Shown: piece after piece, positions 1-9,130 of the stretch
Numbering within the stretch: the stretch's first letter is position 1
Layout of the letters: each line of letters starts with the position of its first letter
Assembly (NCBI RefSeq): GCF_020991125.1
Contig: NZ_CP087715.1
Coordinates: 3,697,501-3,761,500, forward strand
Source of the DNA: Microbulbifer celer
Lineage (GTDB): Bacteria > Pseudomonadota > Gammaproteobacteria > Pseudomonadales > Cellvibrionaceae
DNA length: 64,000 nt
Direction of reading: 5' to 3'
Made by a program: the position numbers and the translations under genes
The notes under the pieces: generated by a model
The model's database searches: none
Seen by the model: the letters and a program-made list of their open reading frames with translations, nothing else
Told to the model about the DNA's origin: nothing

Positions 1-453
1 GGCGACGCGCTTCAGCTCTTTATGCATACCGGGCTTGGCGGTATTGGCGGCGAGCTCGATGCGGTGGCCGTTGGGATCGAAGAAATAGATGGATTTGAAG
101 ATGGTGTGATCGGTTGGGCCGAGCACGTCGATACCGGCATCTTCGAGTTTCTGCTTCATCTCCAGCAACTCGTCCATGCTCTCCACTTCCAGCGCGATGT
201 GCTGGACCCATAAAGGGGTGTTTTCGTCACGACCCATTTCCGGAGAATTGGGCAGCTCGAAAAACGCCAACACATTGCCCTGCCCTGCATCCATAAAGAT
301 GTGCATGTAGGGGTCCGGTGCCCCGGTGGAGGGCACCTTGTCTTCGGCGATCGCGAGCTGGAAATCCATGCCCAGGAGGTCGCGGTAAAACGCCACGGTT
401 TCCTTGGCATCGCGGCAGCGGTAGGCCACGTGGTGAATTCGTTGAATAGCCAT
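1..453 (-). CDS. VOC (glyoxalase-fold) family protein, 3' end outside window
   Basis: The gene starts at an ATG with a good GGAGG 8-10 bases upstream and runs off the window edge after 151 codons. It begins MAIQRIHHVAYRCRD and has the paired beta-alpha-beta-beta-beta layout of VOC metalloenzymes: a His near residue 7-8, HIALEVE in the second half, and a late HRIELA Glu, which are the usual metal ligand positions. It lies 34 bases downstream of hppD on the same strand, so it is probably in the same operon. VOC proteins are often found in tyrosine or homogentisate operons, but the substrate cannot be told from sequence. Confidence 0.85.
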   Translation of the reverse strand, partial: MAIQRIHHVAYRCRDAKETVAFYRDLLGMDFQLAIAEDKVPSTGAPDPYMHIFMDAGQGNVLAFFELPNSPEMGRDENTPLWVQHIALEVESMDELLEMKQKLEDAGIDVLGPTDHTIFKSIYFFDPNGHRIELAANTAKPGMHKELKRVA

Positions 454-487
454 GTATGGCCTCCGTACTCTCTTTCCAGGATACTGA

Positions 488-1597
488 TCAGGCTGCGTTT
501 TCGTCTTTGCCCTGGGCGCCGCTCTCTCCACCAATAACACCGCGCTTCAGCTGGTCGCGCTCAATGGACTCGAACAGGGCCTTGAAGTTACCTTCACCGA
601 AGCCTTCGTCGTCTTTGCGCTGGATAAACTCGAAGAATACCGGGCCCAACATATTGGCGGAGAAGATCTGTAACAGCAGACGTGGCTGGCCGCCCTCGGT
701 GGTGCCATCCAGTAGCAGACCGCGCTTTTTCAGCTCCTCGGTAGGCTCGCCGTGTCCGGGCAGACGTTCTTCCAACATCTCATAGTAGGTTTCCGGCGGT
801 GGGGTCATGAACTCCATGCCCTGCTTCTTCAGGCGATCCCAGCAGGCCACCAGGTCGTCACAGGCAAAAGCGATATGCTGGATACCCTCGCCGTTGTACT
901 TCATCAGGAACTCTTCGATCTGGCCGCCACCACCGGCCGCCTCTTCGTTCAGTGGGATACGGATCTTGCCGTCCGGCGCGGTCATGGCCTTGGAGGTGAG
1001 ACCGGTGTACTCGCCCTTGATATCGAAGTAGCGGATCTCGCGGAAGTTGAACAGGTCTTCGTAGTACTTGGCCCAGTAGTCCATGCGACCGCGATAGACG
1101 TTGTGGGTCAGGTGATCCAGGGTGTGGAAGCCACAACCTTCGGGGTGCCTGTCGACGCCCTCCAGCCAGTGGAAGTCGATATCGTAGATGCTTCCGCCTT
1201 CCTGATAACGGTCAATCAGGTACAGGGTGGCGCCACCAATGCCCTTGATCGCGGGCAGACGCAATTCCATCGGGCCGGTTTCAACTTCGACCGGCTGTGC
1301 GCCCTTCTTCAGCGCTTCGTTGTAGGCAAAGGTCGCGTCTTTGACGCGGAATGCCAGGCCACAGGCAGACGGGCCATGCTCGCGGGCATAGTAGTCTGCG
1401 TGACTACCCGGCTCGTAGTTGGTAATGAAGTTGATGTCGCCCTGACGCCACAGTTCAACGTCTTTGGTGCGGTGACGGGCCACCTTGGTGAAGCCCATGG
1501 CCTCGAAAACGGTCTCCAGAATGCCTTTCTCCGGCGCAGTGAATTCAACGAACTCGAAGCCGTCCAGGCCCATGGGGTTCTCAAACAAATCGGCCAT
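488..1597 (-). CDS. hppD: 4-hydroxyphenylpyruvate dioxygenase
   Basis: Converts 4-hydroxyphenylpyruvate to homogentisate, the second step of tyrosine breakdown, in the cytosol with Fe(II). At 369 residues it has normal bacterial length. Two VOC modules are visible. The iron ligands fall at H162 (DHLTHNV), H241 (IQHIAF) and E323 (FFEFIQR), one residue off the Pseudomonas fluorescens enzyme. The C-terminal helix [17 protein letters not shown] is the conserved gate helix. The start has GGAGG just upstream. It is first in a unit with the VOC gene and has its own promoter with an internal dyad. Confidence 0.97.
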   Translation of the reverse strand: MADLFENPMGLDGFEFVEFTAPEKGILETVFEAMGFTKVARHRTKDVELWRQGDINFITNYEPGSHADYYAREHGPSACGLAFRVKDATFAYNEALKKGAQPVEVETGPMELRLPAIKGIGGATLYLIDRYQEGGSIYDIDFHWLEGVDRHPEGCGFHTLDHLTHNVYRGRMDYWAKYYEDLFNFREIRYFDIKGEYTGLTSKAMTAPDGKIRIPLNEEAAGGGGQIEEFLMKYNGEGIQHIAFACDDLVACWDRLKKQGMEFMTPPPETYYEMLEERLPGHGEPTEELKKRGLLLDGTTEGGQPRLLLQIFSANMLGPVFFEFIQRKDDEGFGEGNFKALFESIERDQLKRGVIGGESGAQGKDENAA

Positions 1598-1682
1598 GTG
1601 ATCCTCCGTTTATAGGACTCATTATTAAGTGACCCGTCCGCTGCTTTTGGCGGCGGTGGTCGTATTGGTTTCAGGCGCAACG

Positions 1683-1711
1683 AATTTAGTTACGCATGTA
1701 ACCAATGTCAA
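1683..1711 (-). promoter_or_regulatory. Sigma70-type promoter of hppD with dyad in the spacer
   Basis: On the minus strand TTGACA and TAAATT are separated by exactly 17 bases, about 85 bases before the hppD start. The spacer contains GTTACATGCGTAAC, whose 5-base arms GTTAC/GTAAC form an inverted repeat. A regulator bound there would sit between -35 and -10. Which regulator is unknown. Confidence 0.7.
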
Positions 1712-1810
1712 GCACCGCGGTGCTACAGCCTTTAAGTAATAGGACCAAAAGAGGAATTTGACCGGCTCAGAAGCGACCGAATCAGAGGAAGGAGGCGCCG
1801 ACCGGCGCCG

Positions 1811-1839
1811 AAAGACAGCCCGGGTCACAGATGACCCGG
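1811..1839 (-). terminator. Possible terminator after the flotillin gene
   Basis: A perfect 8-bp stem CCGGGTCA/TGACCCGG with a 4-base loop lies 29 bases beyond the flotillin stop, followed on the minus strand by GCTGTCTTT and a second GGCGCC hairpin. The T-run is short, so termination is only probable. Confidence 0.4.
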
Positions 1840-1867
1840 ACTATTGCGACCAAATCTTTAAAAACGG

Positions 1868-3562
1868 TCAGGCTTCGGTGTCAGCGACTTTGGAAAGATC
1901 ACCCACACCGGCTTCTTTCAGCAGGGAATCCACCAGTGGCGCCATGGCGCGGTGTTTGAGCGCACTGCCCACCAGGGCCTCAGGCAGGCTTTGGCTTTTG
2001 CTTTCACCGTCGCCGTCCAGAACGCCACCGCTGGCTCGGCCGTCCACGCCATTCAGGCCTTCCACGGAGATGATCTTCATACCCTCGATCTTCTCCAGCG
2101 GTCGCACACTCTCACGCACAATGTTGGGCAGTTTGTCGTGCAGGCTCAATACGCGCTTGAGTGCGACCTGTGCATCACTGAGGCTGTTCATGGCCTCGTT
2201 CATCAGGCGCTGGCCTTCCGCATCCACGGCGTACTTCTCGCGGTCTGCCTCGACCTTGATGCGTACCGCTTCCGCCTCGGCGCTGGCCTGCAGACGCAGT
2301 GCTTCGGCCTTGTCTTCGGCGGCCGCTTTTTCTGCCTGCGCGGCAAAGGTGATGGAGGTCGCTTCCCGCTGCGCCTCTTTCTCTGCCTCGATAATTTCGA
2401 TGCGCTTGATACGCTCGGCGGCTTCCACTTCTTTTGCCGTGGCCACCTGCTCTTCTGCCTTCACCGCTTCCGCGCGCGCGACATTGGCCTGCTGATCGGC
2501 AAGAGATTGTTCTTTGGATTTTTCCGCAACCGCGATGGCACGCTCCTGCTCGGCAATTTCCACGGATTTCAACTTGGAAATTTTCTGCTCATCCAGAACC
2601 CGCTCACGCTCGATTTCCTGCTCCTGCAGACGCTTTTCTTTTTCAATTTCCAGAAGGCGAGTGGCCTGTTCGGCCGCGATACGGGACTGATCCACTTCGC
2701 GTTCCGCTTCAATCTCTGCCTGGCGAGCAGCTTTTACCTGTGCAGCGGTTTCTTTCGCCATATCCGCTTTCTGTGCCGCTTCACGGTTTTCCAACTCGCG
2801 CTGCTGCTCAAGATGCGCATAGCGTTTTTCTTTTTCAATCTCCAGCCGCTGACGTTCCGTTTCCAGGTTTTTGGTTTCGATCTGGACCCGGGTTTCCTGC
2901 TCTACATCGTTGACTTCTTTACGCCGTGCTTCGATGGAACGGGTCATGCTGGCAAGACCTTCCGCATCGAATACATTGTCCTGATTGAAGAATTCCTTGT
3001 GGGTCTGATCCAAACCGGTGAGCGAGACAGATTCCAGCTCGAGGCCGTTTTTCAGCAGGTCTTCCGATACCACCTGCTGTACTTTCTGTACGAACTGGCT
3101 GCGCTGTTCGTGCAGTTCCGCCATTTCCATCTCTGCCGCAACCGAACGCAGGGCATCGACAAATTTACCCTCGATCATTTCCTTTAGCGCTTCCGGATCC
3201 AGGGTGCGCACGCCCAGAGTCTGCGCTGCATTGGCGATGGCATCGGTATCCGGCTTTACGCGCAAATAGAATTCGGCGAGTACATCGACCCGCATACGAT
3301 CCTTGGTGATCAGCGCCTGATGCTCCTTACGCGATACCGCAAGACGCAAGGTGTTCATATTGACCGGGATGATTTCATGCAATACCGGCAGCACCAGCGC
3401 GCCACCGTTCATGATGACCTTCTGCCCGCCTAAACCGGTACGCACGAAAGAGCGCTCTTTGGAGGCGCGGGTGTAGAGGCGCGCGAAAATGGTACCGATC
3501 ACGATCAGACCGATCAGTACCGTCCCCGCCATAATGGCAATGCTGGAAAGATTTTGAATCAC
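1868..3562 (-). CDS. yqiK: Flotillin-like inner membrane protein (YqiK family)
   Basis: A 564-residue SPFH/flotillin protein, close to E. coli YqiK in length. It has one N-terminal membrane helix (about residues 8-30), an SPFH domain to about residue 200, then a long charged coiled coil (about 210-430) with repeated EIEKEKR-type heptads and Ala-Glu stretches, and a C-terminal flotillin tail. It is likely an oligomeric organiser of membrane microdomains. It sits 36 bases downstream of the yqiJ-like gene on the same strand, reproducing the yqiJ-yqiK operon. Confidence 0.93.
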   Translation of the reverse strand: MIQNLSSIAIMAGTVLIGLIVIGTIFARLYTRASKERSFVRTGLGGQKVIMNGGALVLPVLHEIIPVNMNTLRLAVSRKEHQALITKDRMRVDVLAEFYLRVKPDTDAIANAAQTLGVRTLDPEALKEMIEGKFVDALRSVAAEMEMAELHEQRSQFVQKVQQVVSEDLLKNGLELESVSLTGLDQTHKEFFNQDNVFDAEGLASMTRSIEARRKEVNDVEQETRVQIETKNLETERQRLEIEKEKRYAHLEQQRELENREAAQKADMAKETAAQVKAARQAEIEAEREVDQSRIAAEQATRLLEIEKEKRLQEQEIERERVLDEQKISKLKSVEIAEQERAIAVAEKSKEQSLADQQANVARAEAVKAEEQVATAKEVEAAERIKRIEIIEAEKEAQREATSITFAAQAEKAAAEDKAEALRLQASAEAEAVRIKVEADREKYAVDAEGQRLMNEAMNSLSDAQVALKRVLSLHDKLPNIVRESVRPLEKIEGMKIISVEGLNGVDGRASGGVLDGDGESKSQSLPEALVGSALKHRAMAPLVDSLLKEAGVGDLSKVADTEA

Positions 3563-3598
3563 TGGCTTTTCTCCGTATTACTGTTCTTTTATCCGCAA

Positions 3599-4240
3599 TT
3601 AACTATTGGGCCGAATTCCCCGGAAACTGGCTCCATGTGCTTCCACCAGCACCACCTGCTGTCCCTGGGAAAACATCTCACCCTCATCATACGGCTCTAC
3701 CATGACATAGTGTGTAGTGCCGAATTCATCGCTGAAGCGCGCTTCTGCCGGCGATCCTGCCGTCGCTTCGCCCAGCGTGATCACCGCCTTGCGACCGACA
3801 AAGGAATCGCGACCAACGGCTTCCGTTTCATCCCCGATCGCAAACCGGCGCATGATATTGCCCACAAAGCGTACCTGAGGCAGGGCCAGCAACAACACCG
3901 GCATTGCCAGTATCCATGCAGGTAACAGGGTGCCGAGATAGGCTTCGAGGAACATCTGGATCAGCAGACCGGAAATACCGAAAGAGACCAGAAAGGCAAT
4001 CAGCAGAATCAACGCCGGCACTTCCCCGAACCGCAACCATCCGAGCAACTTTGTCAGCCCACCGCTGAGACCGGTATCGGGTACTTCCGCATTGATATCA
4101 AAGTCTGGCAGCAGGTTATCGAGCAGGTCGGAAAGGCCCGCGCCGATCAGGGTCATTACCCCTTCCAGCACCGCGATCATCAGCATTAGCACCAGTGCGC
4201 CGGTAAACAGCTGGTTGCCATCTTCAAGAAGAAAGATCAT
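3599..4240 (-). CDS. yqiJ: YqiJ-type membrane protein with NfeD-like OB fold
   Basis: 213 residues. Membrane segments lie near the N-terminus (about 12-38) and the middle (about 75-125), followed by a soluble C-terminal beta-rich domain (about 145-210) of the OB-fold kind that partners flotillins. E. coli YqiJ is of similar size and also precedes yqiK. The ATG start has GGAGG at a suitable distance. It likely tunes or anchors the neighbouring flotillin. Function is inferred from the family and pairing. Confidence 0.88.
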   Translation of the reverse strand: MIFLLEDGNQLFTGALVLMLMIAVLEGVMTLIGAGLSDLLDNLLPDFDINAEVPDTGLSGGLTKLLGWLRFGEVPALILLIAFLVSFGISGLLIQMFLEAYLGTLLPAWILAMPVLLLALPQVRFVGNIMRRFAIGDETEAVGRDSFVGRKAVITLGEATAGSPAEARFSDEFGTTHYVMVEPYDEGEMFSQGQQVVLVEAHGASFRGIRPNS

Positions 4241-4476
4241 TGCACAGACCTCCAGGTCAGAAGTCTGCCAACTCCAGACCTATTCACCATTCGTCTGCCC
4301 AAAGCTGATGTTTCGCTCCGGCGACTGATCAAGACAGTATTCATAATTCTGGTTGTTCTCGTTGCGTTTTATGCTGCACCGGCGCGCAGTCGGAGTAACC
4401 AATTAAACATTACCAAAATGGATGGTCAATTACCGGCAATTACAGCCATGCCTCAGCCCAGATTATGATCGCGCAT

Positions 4477-4500
4477 AAAAAAACCACCGCGAGGGTGGTT
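4477..4500 (-). terminator. Rho-independent terminator of fpr
   Basis: On the minus strand a 7-bp stem AACCACC/GGTGGTT is followed by seven Ts. It lies about 200 bases after the fpr stop, beyond the long palindrome, and is the only strong terminator in the gap. Confidence 0.85.
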
Positions 4501-4554
4501 ATCAATACAGGGATGGATCCCTTTCACTACTTTCACTACTAATGCCTGAGACAA

Positions 4555-4686
4555 CGCCTGAAGCTGGCGCAACAGGGCATGGGAGTCGATACTCAAAATT
4601 TAGAAATCACTTTCTCTCCCTGCGCAATCCATCGCACGCATCCTCAAGTATCGACTCCGATGCCCTGCTGTCGGCATCGCTTCAGC
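4555..4686. repeat. Long imperfect palindrome, type C
   Basis: The outer arms of about 36 bases (4555-4592 and 4648-4686) pair, sharing GGGCAT, GAGTCGATACT and CTGAAGC blocks with a few mismatches. They enclose about 55 bases including ACTTTCTCTCCCTGCGCA. It starts 12 bases after the fpr stop. The core does not match the A or B palindromes elsewhere in the window. Confidence 0.75.
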
Positions 4687-4697
4687 CGTGTTTGAGT

Positions 4698-5474
4698 TTA
4701 CTTTTCTACGAAGGCACGCTCGATCACGTACTCGTGAGGAACCCCCGCGCGGGTCTCTTTGAAACCCCATTCATCGAGGATCTTGGTCAGATCCTTGAGC
4801 ATGGCCGGCGAGCCGCACAGCATGAAACGGTCTTCTTCCACATTCGGCTGTGGCAGATCCAGATCGCTGAAGATCTTACCCGACAGCATCAGATCGGTGA
4901 GACGGCCATTATTGCGATAGGGCTCGCGGGTAACGGTGGGGTAGTAGAGCAGGCCATCTCTGACCATTTCTCCAAAGTACTCGTGCTCCGGCAGCTCCTT
5001 CTCAATATAATCCTGATAAGCCAGCTCGGACTGGAAGCGCACACCGTGGGTGAGGATTACCTGGTCGAAGCGCTCATACACTGCCGGATCCTTGATGATG
5101 CTCATGAACGGCGCCAGGCCGGTGCCTGTGGACAGCAACCACAGACGCTTGCCAGGCAGCAGGTGATCCGCCACCAGGGTACCGGTGGGTTTGCGGCTGA
5201 CAAAAATCTCATCGCCCGGTTTGATCTTCTGCAATTGAGACGTCAGGGGGCCATCCGGTACCTTGATGCTGAAGAACTCCAGCTCATCTTCATAGTTGGC
5301 ACTGGCGATAGAGTAGGCGCGCAATAGCGGGCGGCCATTGTCCTGCTCCAGGCCGATCATGGTGAAGTGGCCGTTTTCGAACCGAAAACCCGGATCGCGG
5401 CTGGTCTTGAAACTGAACAGGGTCTCGTTCCAATGATGGACCTCGAGCACCGTTTCCTTATTCAAATTTGACAT
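4698..5474 (-). CDS. fpr: Ferredoxin--NADP+ reductase
   Basis: 258 residues, the normal length of bacterial FPR. It transfers electrons between NADPH and ferredoxin or flavodoxin in the cytosol and is linked to oxidative stress and Fe-S supply. The FAD motif RAYSIAS is at residues 52-58, the NADP-binding GTGLAPF at 117-123, the LCGSPAML motif near 220, and it ends in VEK as many subclass I bacterial FPRs do. It is divergent from a LysR gene, the arrangement of fpr/finR in Pseudomonas. Confidence 0.96.
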   Translation of the reverse strand: MSNLNKETVLEVHHWNETLFSFKTSRDPGFRFENGHFTMIGLEQDNGRPLLRAYSIASANYEDELEFFSIKVPDGPLTSQLQKIKPGDEIFVSRKPTGTLVADHLLPGKRLWLLSTGTGLAPFMSIIKDPAVYERFDQVILTHGVRFQSELAYQDYIEKELPEHEYFGEMVRDGLLYYPTVTREPYRNNGRLTDLMLSGKIFSDLDLPQPNVEEDRFMLCGSPAMLKDLTKILDEWGFKETRAGVPHEYVIERAFVEK

Positions 5475-5514
5475 AACAATAGAACCACTTATTCCTGACC
5501 TCTTTACTCGGTGA

Positions 5515-5542
5515 ATTCTATCGCTGGTAAATCTATAGGCAA
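5515..5542 (-). promoter_or_regulatory. fpr promoter
   Basis: Minus-strand TTGCCT and TAGAAT separated by 16 bases, ending 41 bases before the fpr start. An imperfect dyad GATACTTGTTATC at 5556-5568 lies just upstream and could bind the divergent LysR regulator. The promoter call rests on hexamers only. Confidence 0.55.
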
Positions 5543-5597
5543 AATGGGATATTTCGATACTTGTTATCTATTTTATTGATGAAGGAGTCGGAGCCCC

Positions 5598-6479
5598 ATG
5601 CGCTACTCCCTGCGTCAGCTGGAAGTATTTCTCGCCTGCGCCCACTTTCAGAATGTGAGCCGCGCGGCGGAGAGCCTGAGCATGTCACAATCTGCGGCGT
5701 CCACGGCATTAAAGGAGTTTGAGCAGCAGTTTGACCTGCGCCTGTTTGAGCGCACCGGCAAGCGACTGCGGCTGAACGAGCTGGGGCGACAGCTGTGGCC
5801 ACGGGCGGAAGAATTACTGGAGCGGGCGCGGGAACTGGAACAGACACTGCAGGCGCACGGGGATCTGGGGCGACTCAAGATCGGCGCCACCCTCACCATC
5901 GGCAACTATCTGGCCGCCGGGATCATGGCGCGTTATATGGAAGAGCAGCCGGGAGCCGGCGTCGAGCTGGAAGTCGCCAATACCGCCGCGATCGCCCAAG
6001 GGGTACTCAATTTCGAACTGGATCTGGGGCTGATCGAAGGCGAACTGAATCACCCGGATCTGGAAATGATTCCGTGGCGCAAAGATGAACTGGTGGTCTT
6101 CTGTGCTCCCGATCACCCGCTGGCCGCAAGGCAGAACCTCAATGACGAGGACCTGTGCGAAGCGACCTGGATCCTGCGGGAAACCGGTTCCGGCACCCGC
6201 CAGACATTCGAGCGCGCTCTCGCGGGCCTCGTTCCACAACTCAATATCCGCCTCGAACTGCAACACACCGAGGCGATCAAGCGCGCCGTGGAAGCGGGTC
6301 TCGGCATCAGTTGTCTGTCCCGGGTCTCGCTGAGCGATGCATTCAAACGCGGTGCACTGATTGAACTCGCGGTACCGCAACGCAATTTCAACCGCGAGTT
6401 TTACTTTGCCCTCCACCGGCAGAAATACCGCAGCGCAGGCATCGAGCGCTGGCTGGAGTTGTGTCGTCAAGCGACTTGA
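5598..6479 (+). CDS. finR: LysR-family regulator, FinR-like
   Basis: 293 residues with an N-terminal winged helix-turn-helix (MRYSLRQLEVFLACAHFQNV, then SMSQSAASTALKEFE) and a C-terminal periplasmic-binding-like effector domain. It is transcribed away from fpr across 123 bases. In Pseudomonas FinR is the divergent activator of fpr under superoxide stress, and the same layout makes that the best guess here. The symbol rests on context plus family, since LysR proteins are numerous. Confidence 0.8.
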   Translation: MRYSLRQLEVFLACAHFQNVSRAAESLSMSQSAASTALKEFEQQFDLRLFERTGKRLRLNELGRQLWPRAEELLERARELEQTLQAHGDLGRLKIGATLTIGNYLAAGIMARYMEEQPGAGVELEVANTAAIAQGVLNFELDLGLIEGELNHPDLEMIPWRKDELVVFCAPDHPLAARQNLNDEDLCEATWILRETGSGTRQTFERALAGLVPQLNIRLELQHTEAIKRAVEAGLGISCLSRVSLSDAFKRGALIELAVPQRNFNREFYFALHRQKYRSAGIERWLELCRQAT

Positions 6480-6559
6480 TTGACGCCTCCTTATTCCCGA
6501 GCCGCTTTAAGCGGGCCGCCCCACTCATCAGGCAGCATGTACCCACAGCGCGGGCAACA

Positions 6560-8197
6560 TCAATCGTTGGAATACAGGTCCCCAAAAAAATCTCCCCGAT
6601 TCCAACGCGGCGTTTTGTCACTGTCAGTCACTTCCCGCGCAATCGCATAATTCACTTCCGCGAACTGCTGCGCGGCCACATAATCGATCTGGGTATCTGC
6701 CTCGTCACCGGGGCGGTGGTAGCGCTCGCGCAGGAAGCTGACCTGGGCTTCGGTGCCGTTGATGTCGGGATCGCGGGCTTCTCGGCCGGTAATCAGGTAG
6801 ATCGCGGGTACGCCCTGACGGACAAAACTGTAGTGATCGCTGCGTACAAAGATGACCTCTTCCGGCATCGGGTCCGGACTGAGTTTCAGGCCCACGCGTT
6901 CTGCGGCGTGGGCGGCGGTTTTGCCCAGGCTCGAGTGTTCGGCGCCGAAGGCAATCACGTCGCGGAAGGGATACAGCAGCATCGGCATATCCAGATTGAT
7001 ATTGGCCACCATGGACTGCGGCGGCACCGGCGGGTGTTGGGCAAAATAGTCGGAGCCCAGTAACCCCTCTTCCTCAGCGGTTACCGCGACGAACAGGATG
7101 GAGCGGCGGGGTGGATGACCGGACTCGACAAACAGCCGCGCCACTTCCAGCATCACCGCGATGCCCGCGGCATTATCCTGGGCGCCATTGGCAATCTGAT
7201 CGCCCTCCGCCGCATCGTCGATGCCGATATGATCCAGGTGTGCGGAAAACACCACGTATTCACCTTTCAGCTTGGGATCGCTGCCGGGTAACAGGCCGAC
7301 CACGTTGGGGCTGATGATCTTCTCGTGCTCGGCACCATTGCTGAGCGTGGCACTGTAGGGCAGCGGAAAACCCCGGGGCACGACGCCGTTCTTAATCTCG
7401 GTATACACGGTATCCAGGCTGCGGGGTGCACCGATAAACAGTTGTTTTGCCGCAGGCATATCGAGAAATACTCCGGGATGCAGGCCGGGGATGGCATTCC
7501 CGGGCACATCATCGGCACGCAGCCAGTCGAACGCAGGCGCATCCATGTGCTCCGCCGAGCGGGCGAAGCTGCGGCGGAACTCCCGCGCCGGCGTGTTCAG
7601 CGTGATATAACCAATGGCACCGTGGGCGGCCGCCGTGGTGCGCTTGGTGCGGCCAGAGGCGTAGTGGGCGCCCTCTTCACTGGGTAGATGGTTCGGACGG
7701 CCATCGAGTATTACAACGATTTTCCCCTGCACATCGAGGTCTGCGTAATCATCCAGGCCGAACTCCGGCGCCTCAATACCGTAACCCACAAACACCAGCC
7801 CGGCAGATGCGACGGTGTCTTCACTGATGGTCGCGGGGGACGCGAGAAAGTCTTCTCCGGCCTCGAAGGTGATATCGCCATCGCGGCCGTGCAGCACAAA
7901 GCCGGGCTCGCGAGTACCCCAGCTGGCGCGCCGGAACGGCACTGGCTGCTGATAGTCATCGCCGGAAATCGACTGGAGTCCCAGTGCGGAAAATTTGTCG
8001 GCTACATAATCCGCCGCCTGGCGGTAACCGGCGGTACCGGTTTGACGCCCCTGCAGTGCGTCGGCAGCCAGGTATTCCACATCCGCACGGATATTCTCGC
8101 TGTTGGCGGTGGGGAGCGGGAAGAACGGCAAGCTGCCACTACAGGCAGCGAGAGCGGCAGTCAGGGAAACGCCGCCAATCAGCTTGGTTATTTTCAT
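6560..8197 (-). CDS. M28 family zinc peptidase, lipoprotein
   Basis: 545 residues. A lipoprotein signal ends in LAAC with Cys19, so it is likely anchored in the outer membrane. A PA-type insert (about 130-270) precedes the M28 catalytic core. The two-zinc ligands are visible: H320 in SAHLDHIG, bridging D341 in QDNAAG, E376 next to the catalytic E375 in AEEEGLLGS, D403 in NLDMP and H455 in RSDHYSF. It is a probable aminopeptidase that trims peptides at the cell surface. It is convergent with the finR-like gene. A 14-base direct duplication sits immediately upstream of the start. Confidence 0.93.
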   Translation of the reverse strand: MKITKLIGGVSLTAALAACSGSLPFFPLPTANSENIRADVEYLAADALQGRQTGTAGYRQAADYVADKFSALGLQSISGDDYQQPVPFRRASWGTREPGFVLHGRDGDITFEAGEDFLASPATISEDTVASAGLVFVGYGIEAPEFGLDDYADLDVQGKIVVILDGRPNHLPSEEGAHYASGRTKRTTAAAHGAIGYITLNTPAREFRRSFARSAEHMDAPAFDWLRADDVPGNAIPGLHPGVFLDMPAAKQLFIGAPRSLDTVYTEIKNGVVPRGFPLPYSATLSNGAEHEKIISPNVVGLLPGSDPKLKGEYVVFSAHLDHIGIDDAAEGDQIANGAQDNAAGIAVMLEVARLFVESGHPPRRSILFVAVTAEEEGLLGSDYFAQHPPVPPQSMVANINLDMPMLLYPFRDVIAFGAEHSSLGKTAAHAAERVGLKLSPDPMPEEVIFVRSDHYSFVRQGVPAIYLITGREARDPDINGTEAQVSFLRERYHRPGDEADTQIDYVAAQQFAEVNYAIAREVTDSDKTPRWNRGDFFGDLYSND

Positions 8198-8225
8198 TGC
8201 TTGGATGAATCTGCTTGGATGAATC
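8198..8225. repeat. 14-bp tandem duplication before the M28 peptidase start
   Basis: TGCTTGGATGAATC is present twice back to back, directly next to the start codon and so inside the leader. It could alter ribosome-site spacing. No clear Shine-Dalgarno is seen here. Confidence 0.8.
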
Positions 8226-8279
8226 TGTGTGGATAAATCTCGGTGTATTCCTTACCCGGAGCTTACCACGATCACCCAC

Positions 8280-9035
8280 TCAGGCCGCGCGGCCGGTTCC
8301 GCTGTATTTTGAGAAGCCGTTGGCGATGGCGGCTGCGGCCTGTTCGTGTGCGGTGTCTGCGCAGAATTGCCCGTGCGCGCCGAGGAGGTGATAGAAAGGG
8401 AGTTGCTGCAGTCGCTGGAAATCTTCCGCCAGTCCGCGCAGGTTGTGTTCGCGATCCCTCGTGGCACGGCTGCGCCAGGAGGGCAATACCTGCATCCCCC
8501 GGTGCACACCACCTGCGCGCATCAGCCATTTGCCGGCCCAGCTGCAGCCTTTCCATTCGTGCCAGTATTGCAGGGAATCACAGGTCAGTAACAGACCGCC
8601 ATCCTGAGGAACAATGAGTGCCGCTTCGGGGACCAGGCTGTGTTTGAATTCGAACACCTGACCGCCGGGTACCGGGCACGGGCCGCCTTCACACAGGTCC
8701 TGGTCCGCCGGTGGCAGCGGGTAGTGATCGGAGTGGGGCTGGCGCCAGAAAAAGACATTGAAGCGATCGCGATAGTAGAGGTCATCACAGCCGTGAAAAT
8801 ATCCAAGCCGAACGGCCTGTCGCACCCGCCCCAGATCGCGCAAATCCTCCTCGACGCGCCGACACAGACGCACCGGATTGACCAGCAACAGGTCTTCCCC
8901 GCTGCGCACGATGCCCATATTGCGATTGACGTAGACACCAGGAGCAATGCGTGCGCGCCCCTGTACCATGAAAAAGTCCCGCAACAGCTGCCGGATTTCA
9001 CCATGGGGCAGCGGCGGTGGATAGGCGATTTGCAT
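8280..9035 (-). CDS. Conserved protein of unknown function, possible MBL-like fold
   Basis: 251 residues with no signal peptide or membrane helix. The sequence has features reminiscent of degenerate metallo-beta-lactamase-like proteins: GVYVNRNMGIVRSGEDLLLVNP near the start, LLLTCDSLQYW in the middle, and LLGAHGQF near the end. The canonical HxHxDH is absent, so hydrolase activity should not be assumed. It lies alone between the M28 gene and the ACT gene, all on the minus strand. Confidence 0.7.
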   Translation of the reverse strand: MQIAYPPPLPHGEIRQLLRDFFMVQGRARIAPGVYVNRNMGIVRSGEDLLLVNPVRLCRRVEEDLRDLGRVRQAVRLGYFHGCDDLYYRDRFNVFFWRQPHSDHYPLPPADQDLCEGGPCPVPGGQVFEFKHSLVPEAALIVPQDGGLLLTCDSLQYWHEWKGCSWAGKWLMRAGGVHRGMQVLPSWRSRATRDREHNLRGLAEDFQRLQQLPFYHLLGAHGQFCADTAHEQAAAAIANGFSKYSGTGRAA

Positions 9036-9130
9036 GGATGGCTATCGGCCTTGTGCAGGTTATCGGTTAGTCAGCATTCCTACTTCAGGGCTGTCCCAAT
9101 CACCGCTGCAGTGACAATCATCCGCTCGGA

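Larger units (their letters stand above)
4241..4697. other. Intergenic region between yqiJ and fpr
   Basis: About 457 bases without a credible gene. From left to right it holds the yqiJ leader and promoter zone (no clear -35/-10 pair found), the fpr terminator at 4477-4500, a short direct repeat TTTCACTAC twice at 4522-4539, and a long imperfect palindrome at 4555-4686 that would lie in the fpr 3' UTR. Confidence 0.7.

Noticed and set aside
752..1615. 287-codon plus-strand frame opposite hppD
   Set aside because: Antisense shadow of a gene with complete iron ligands; no ribosome site.
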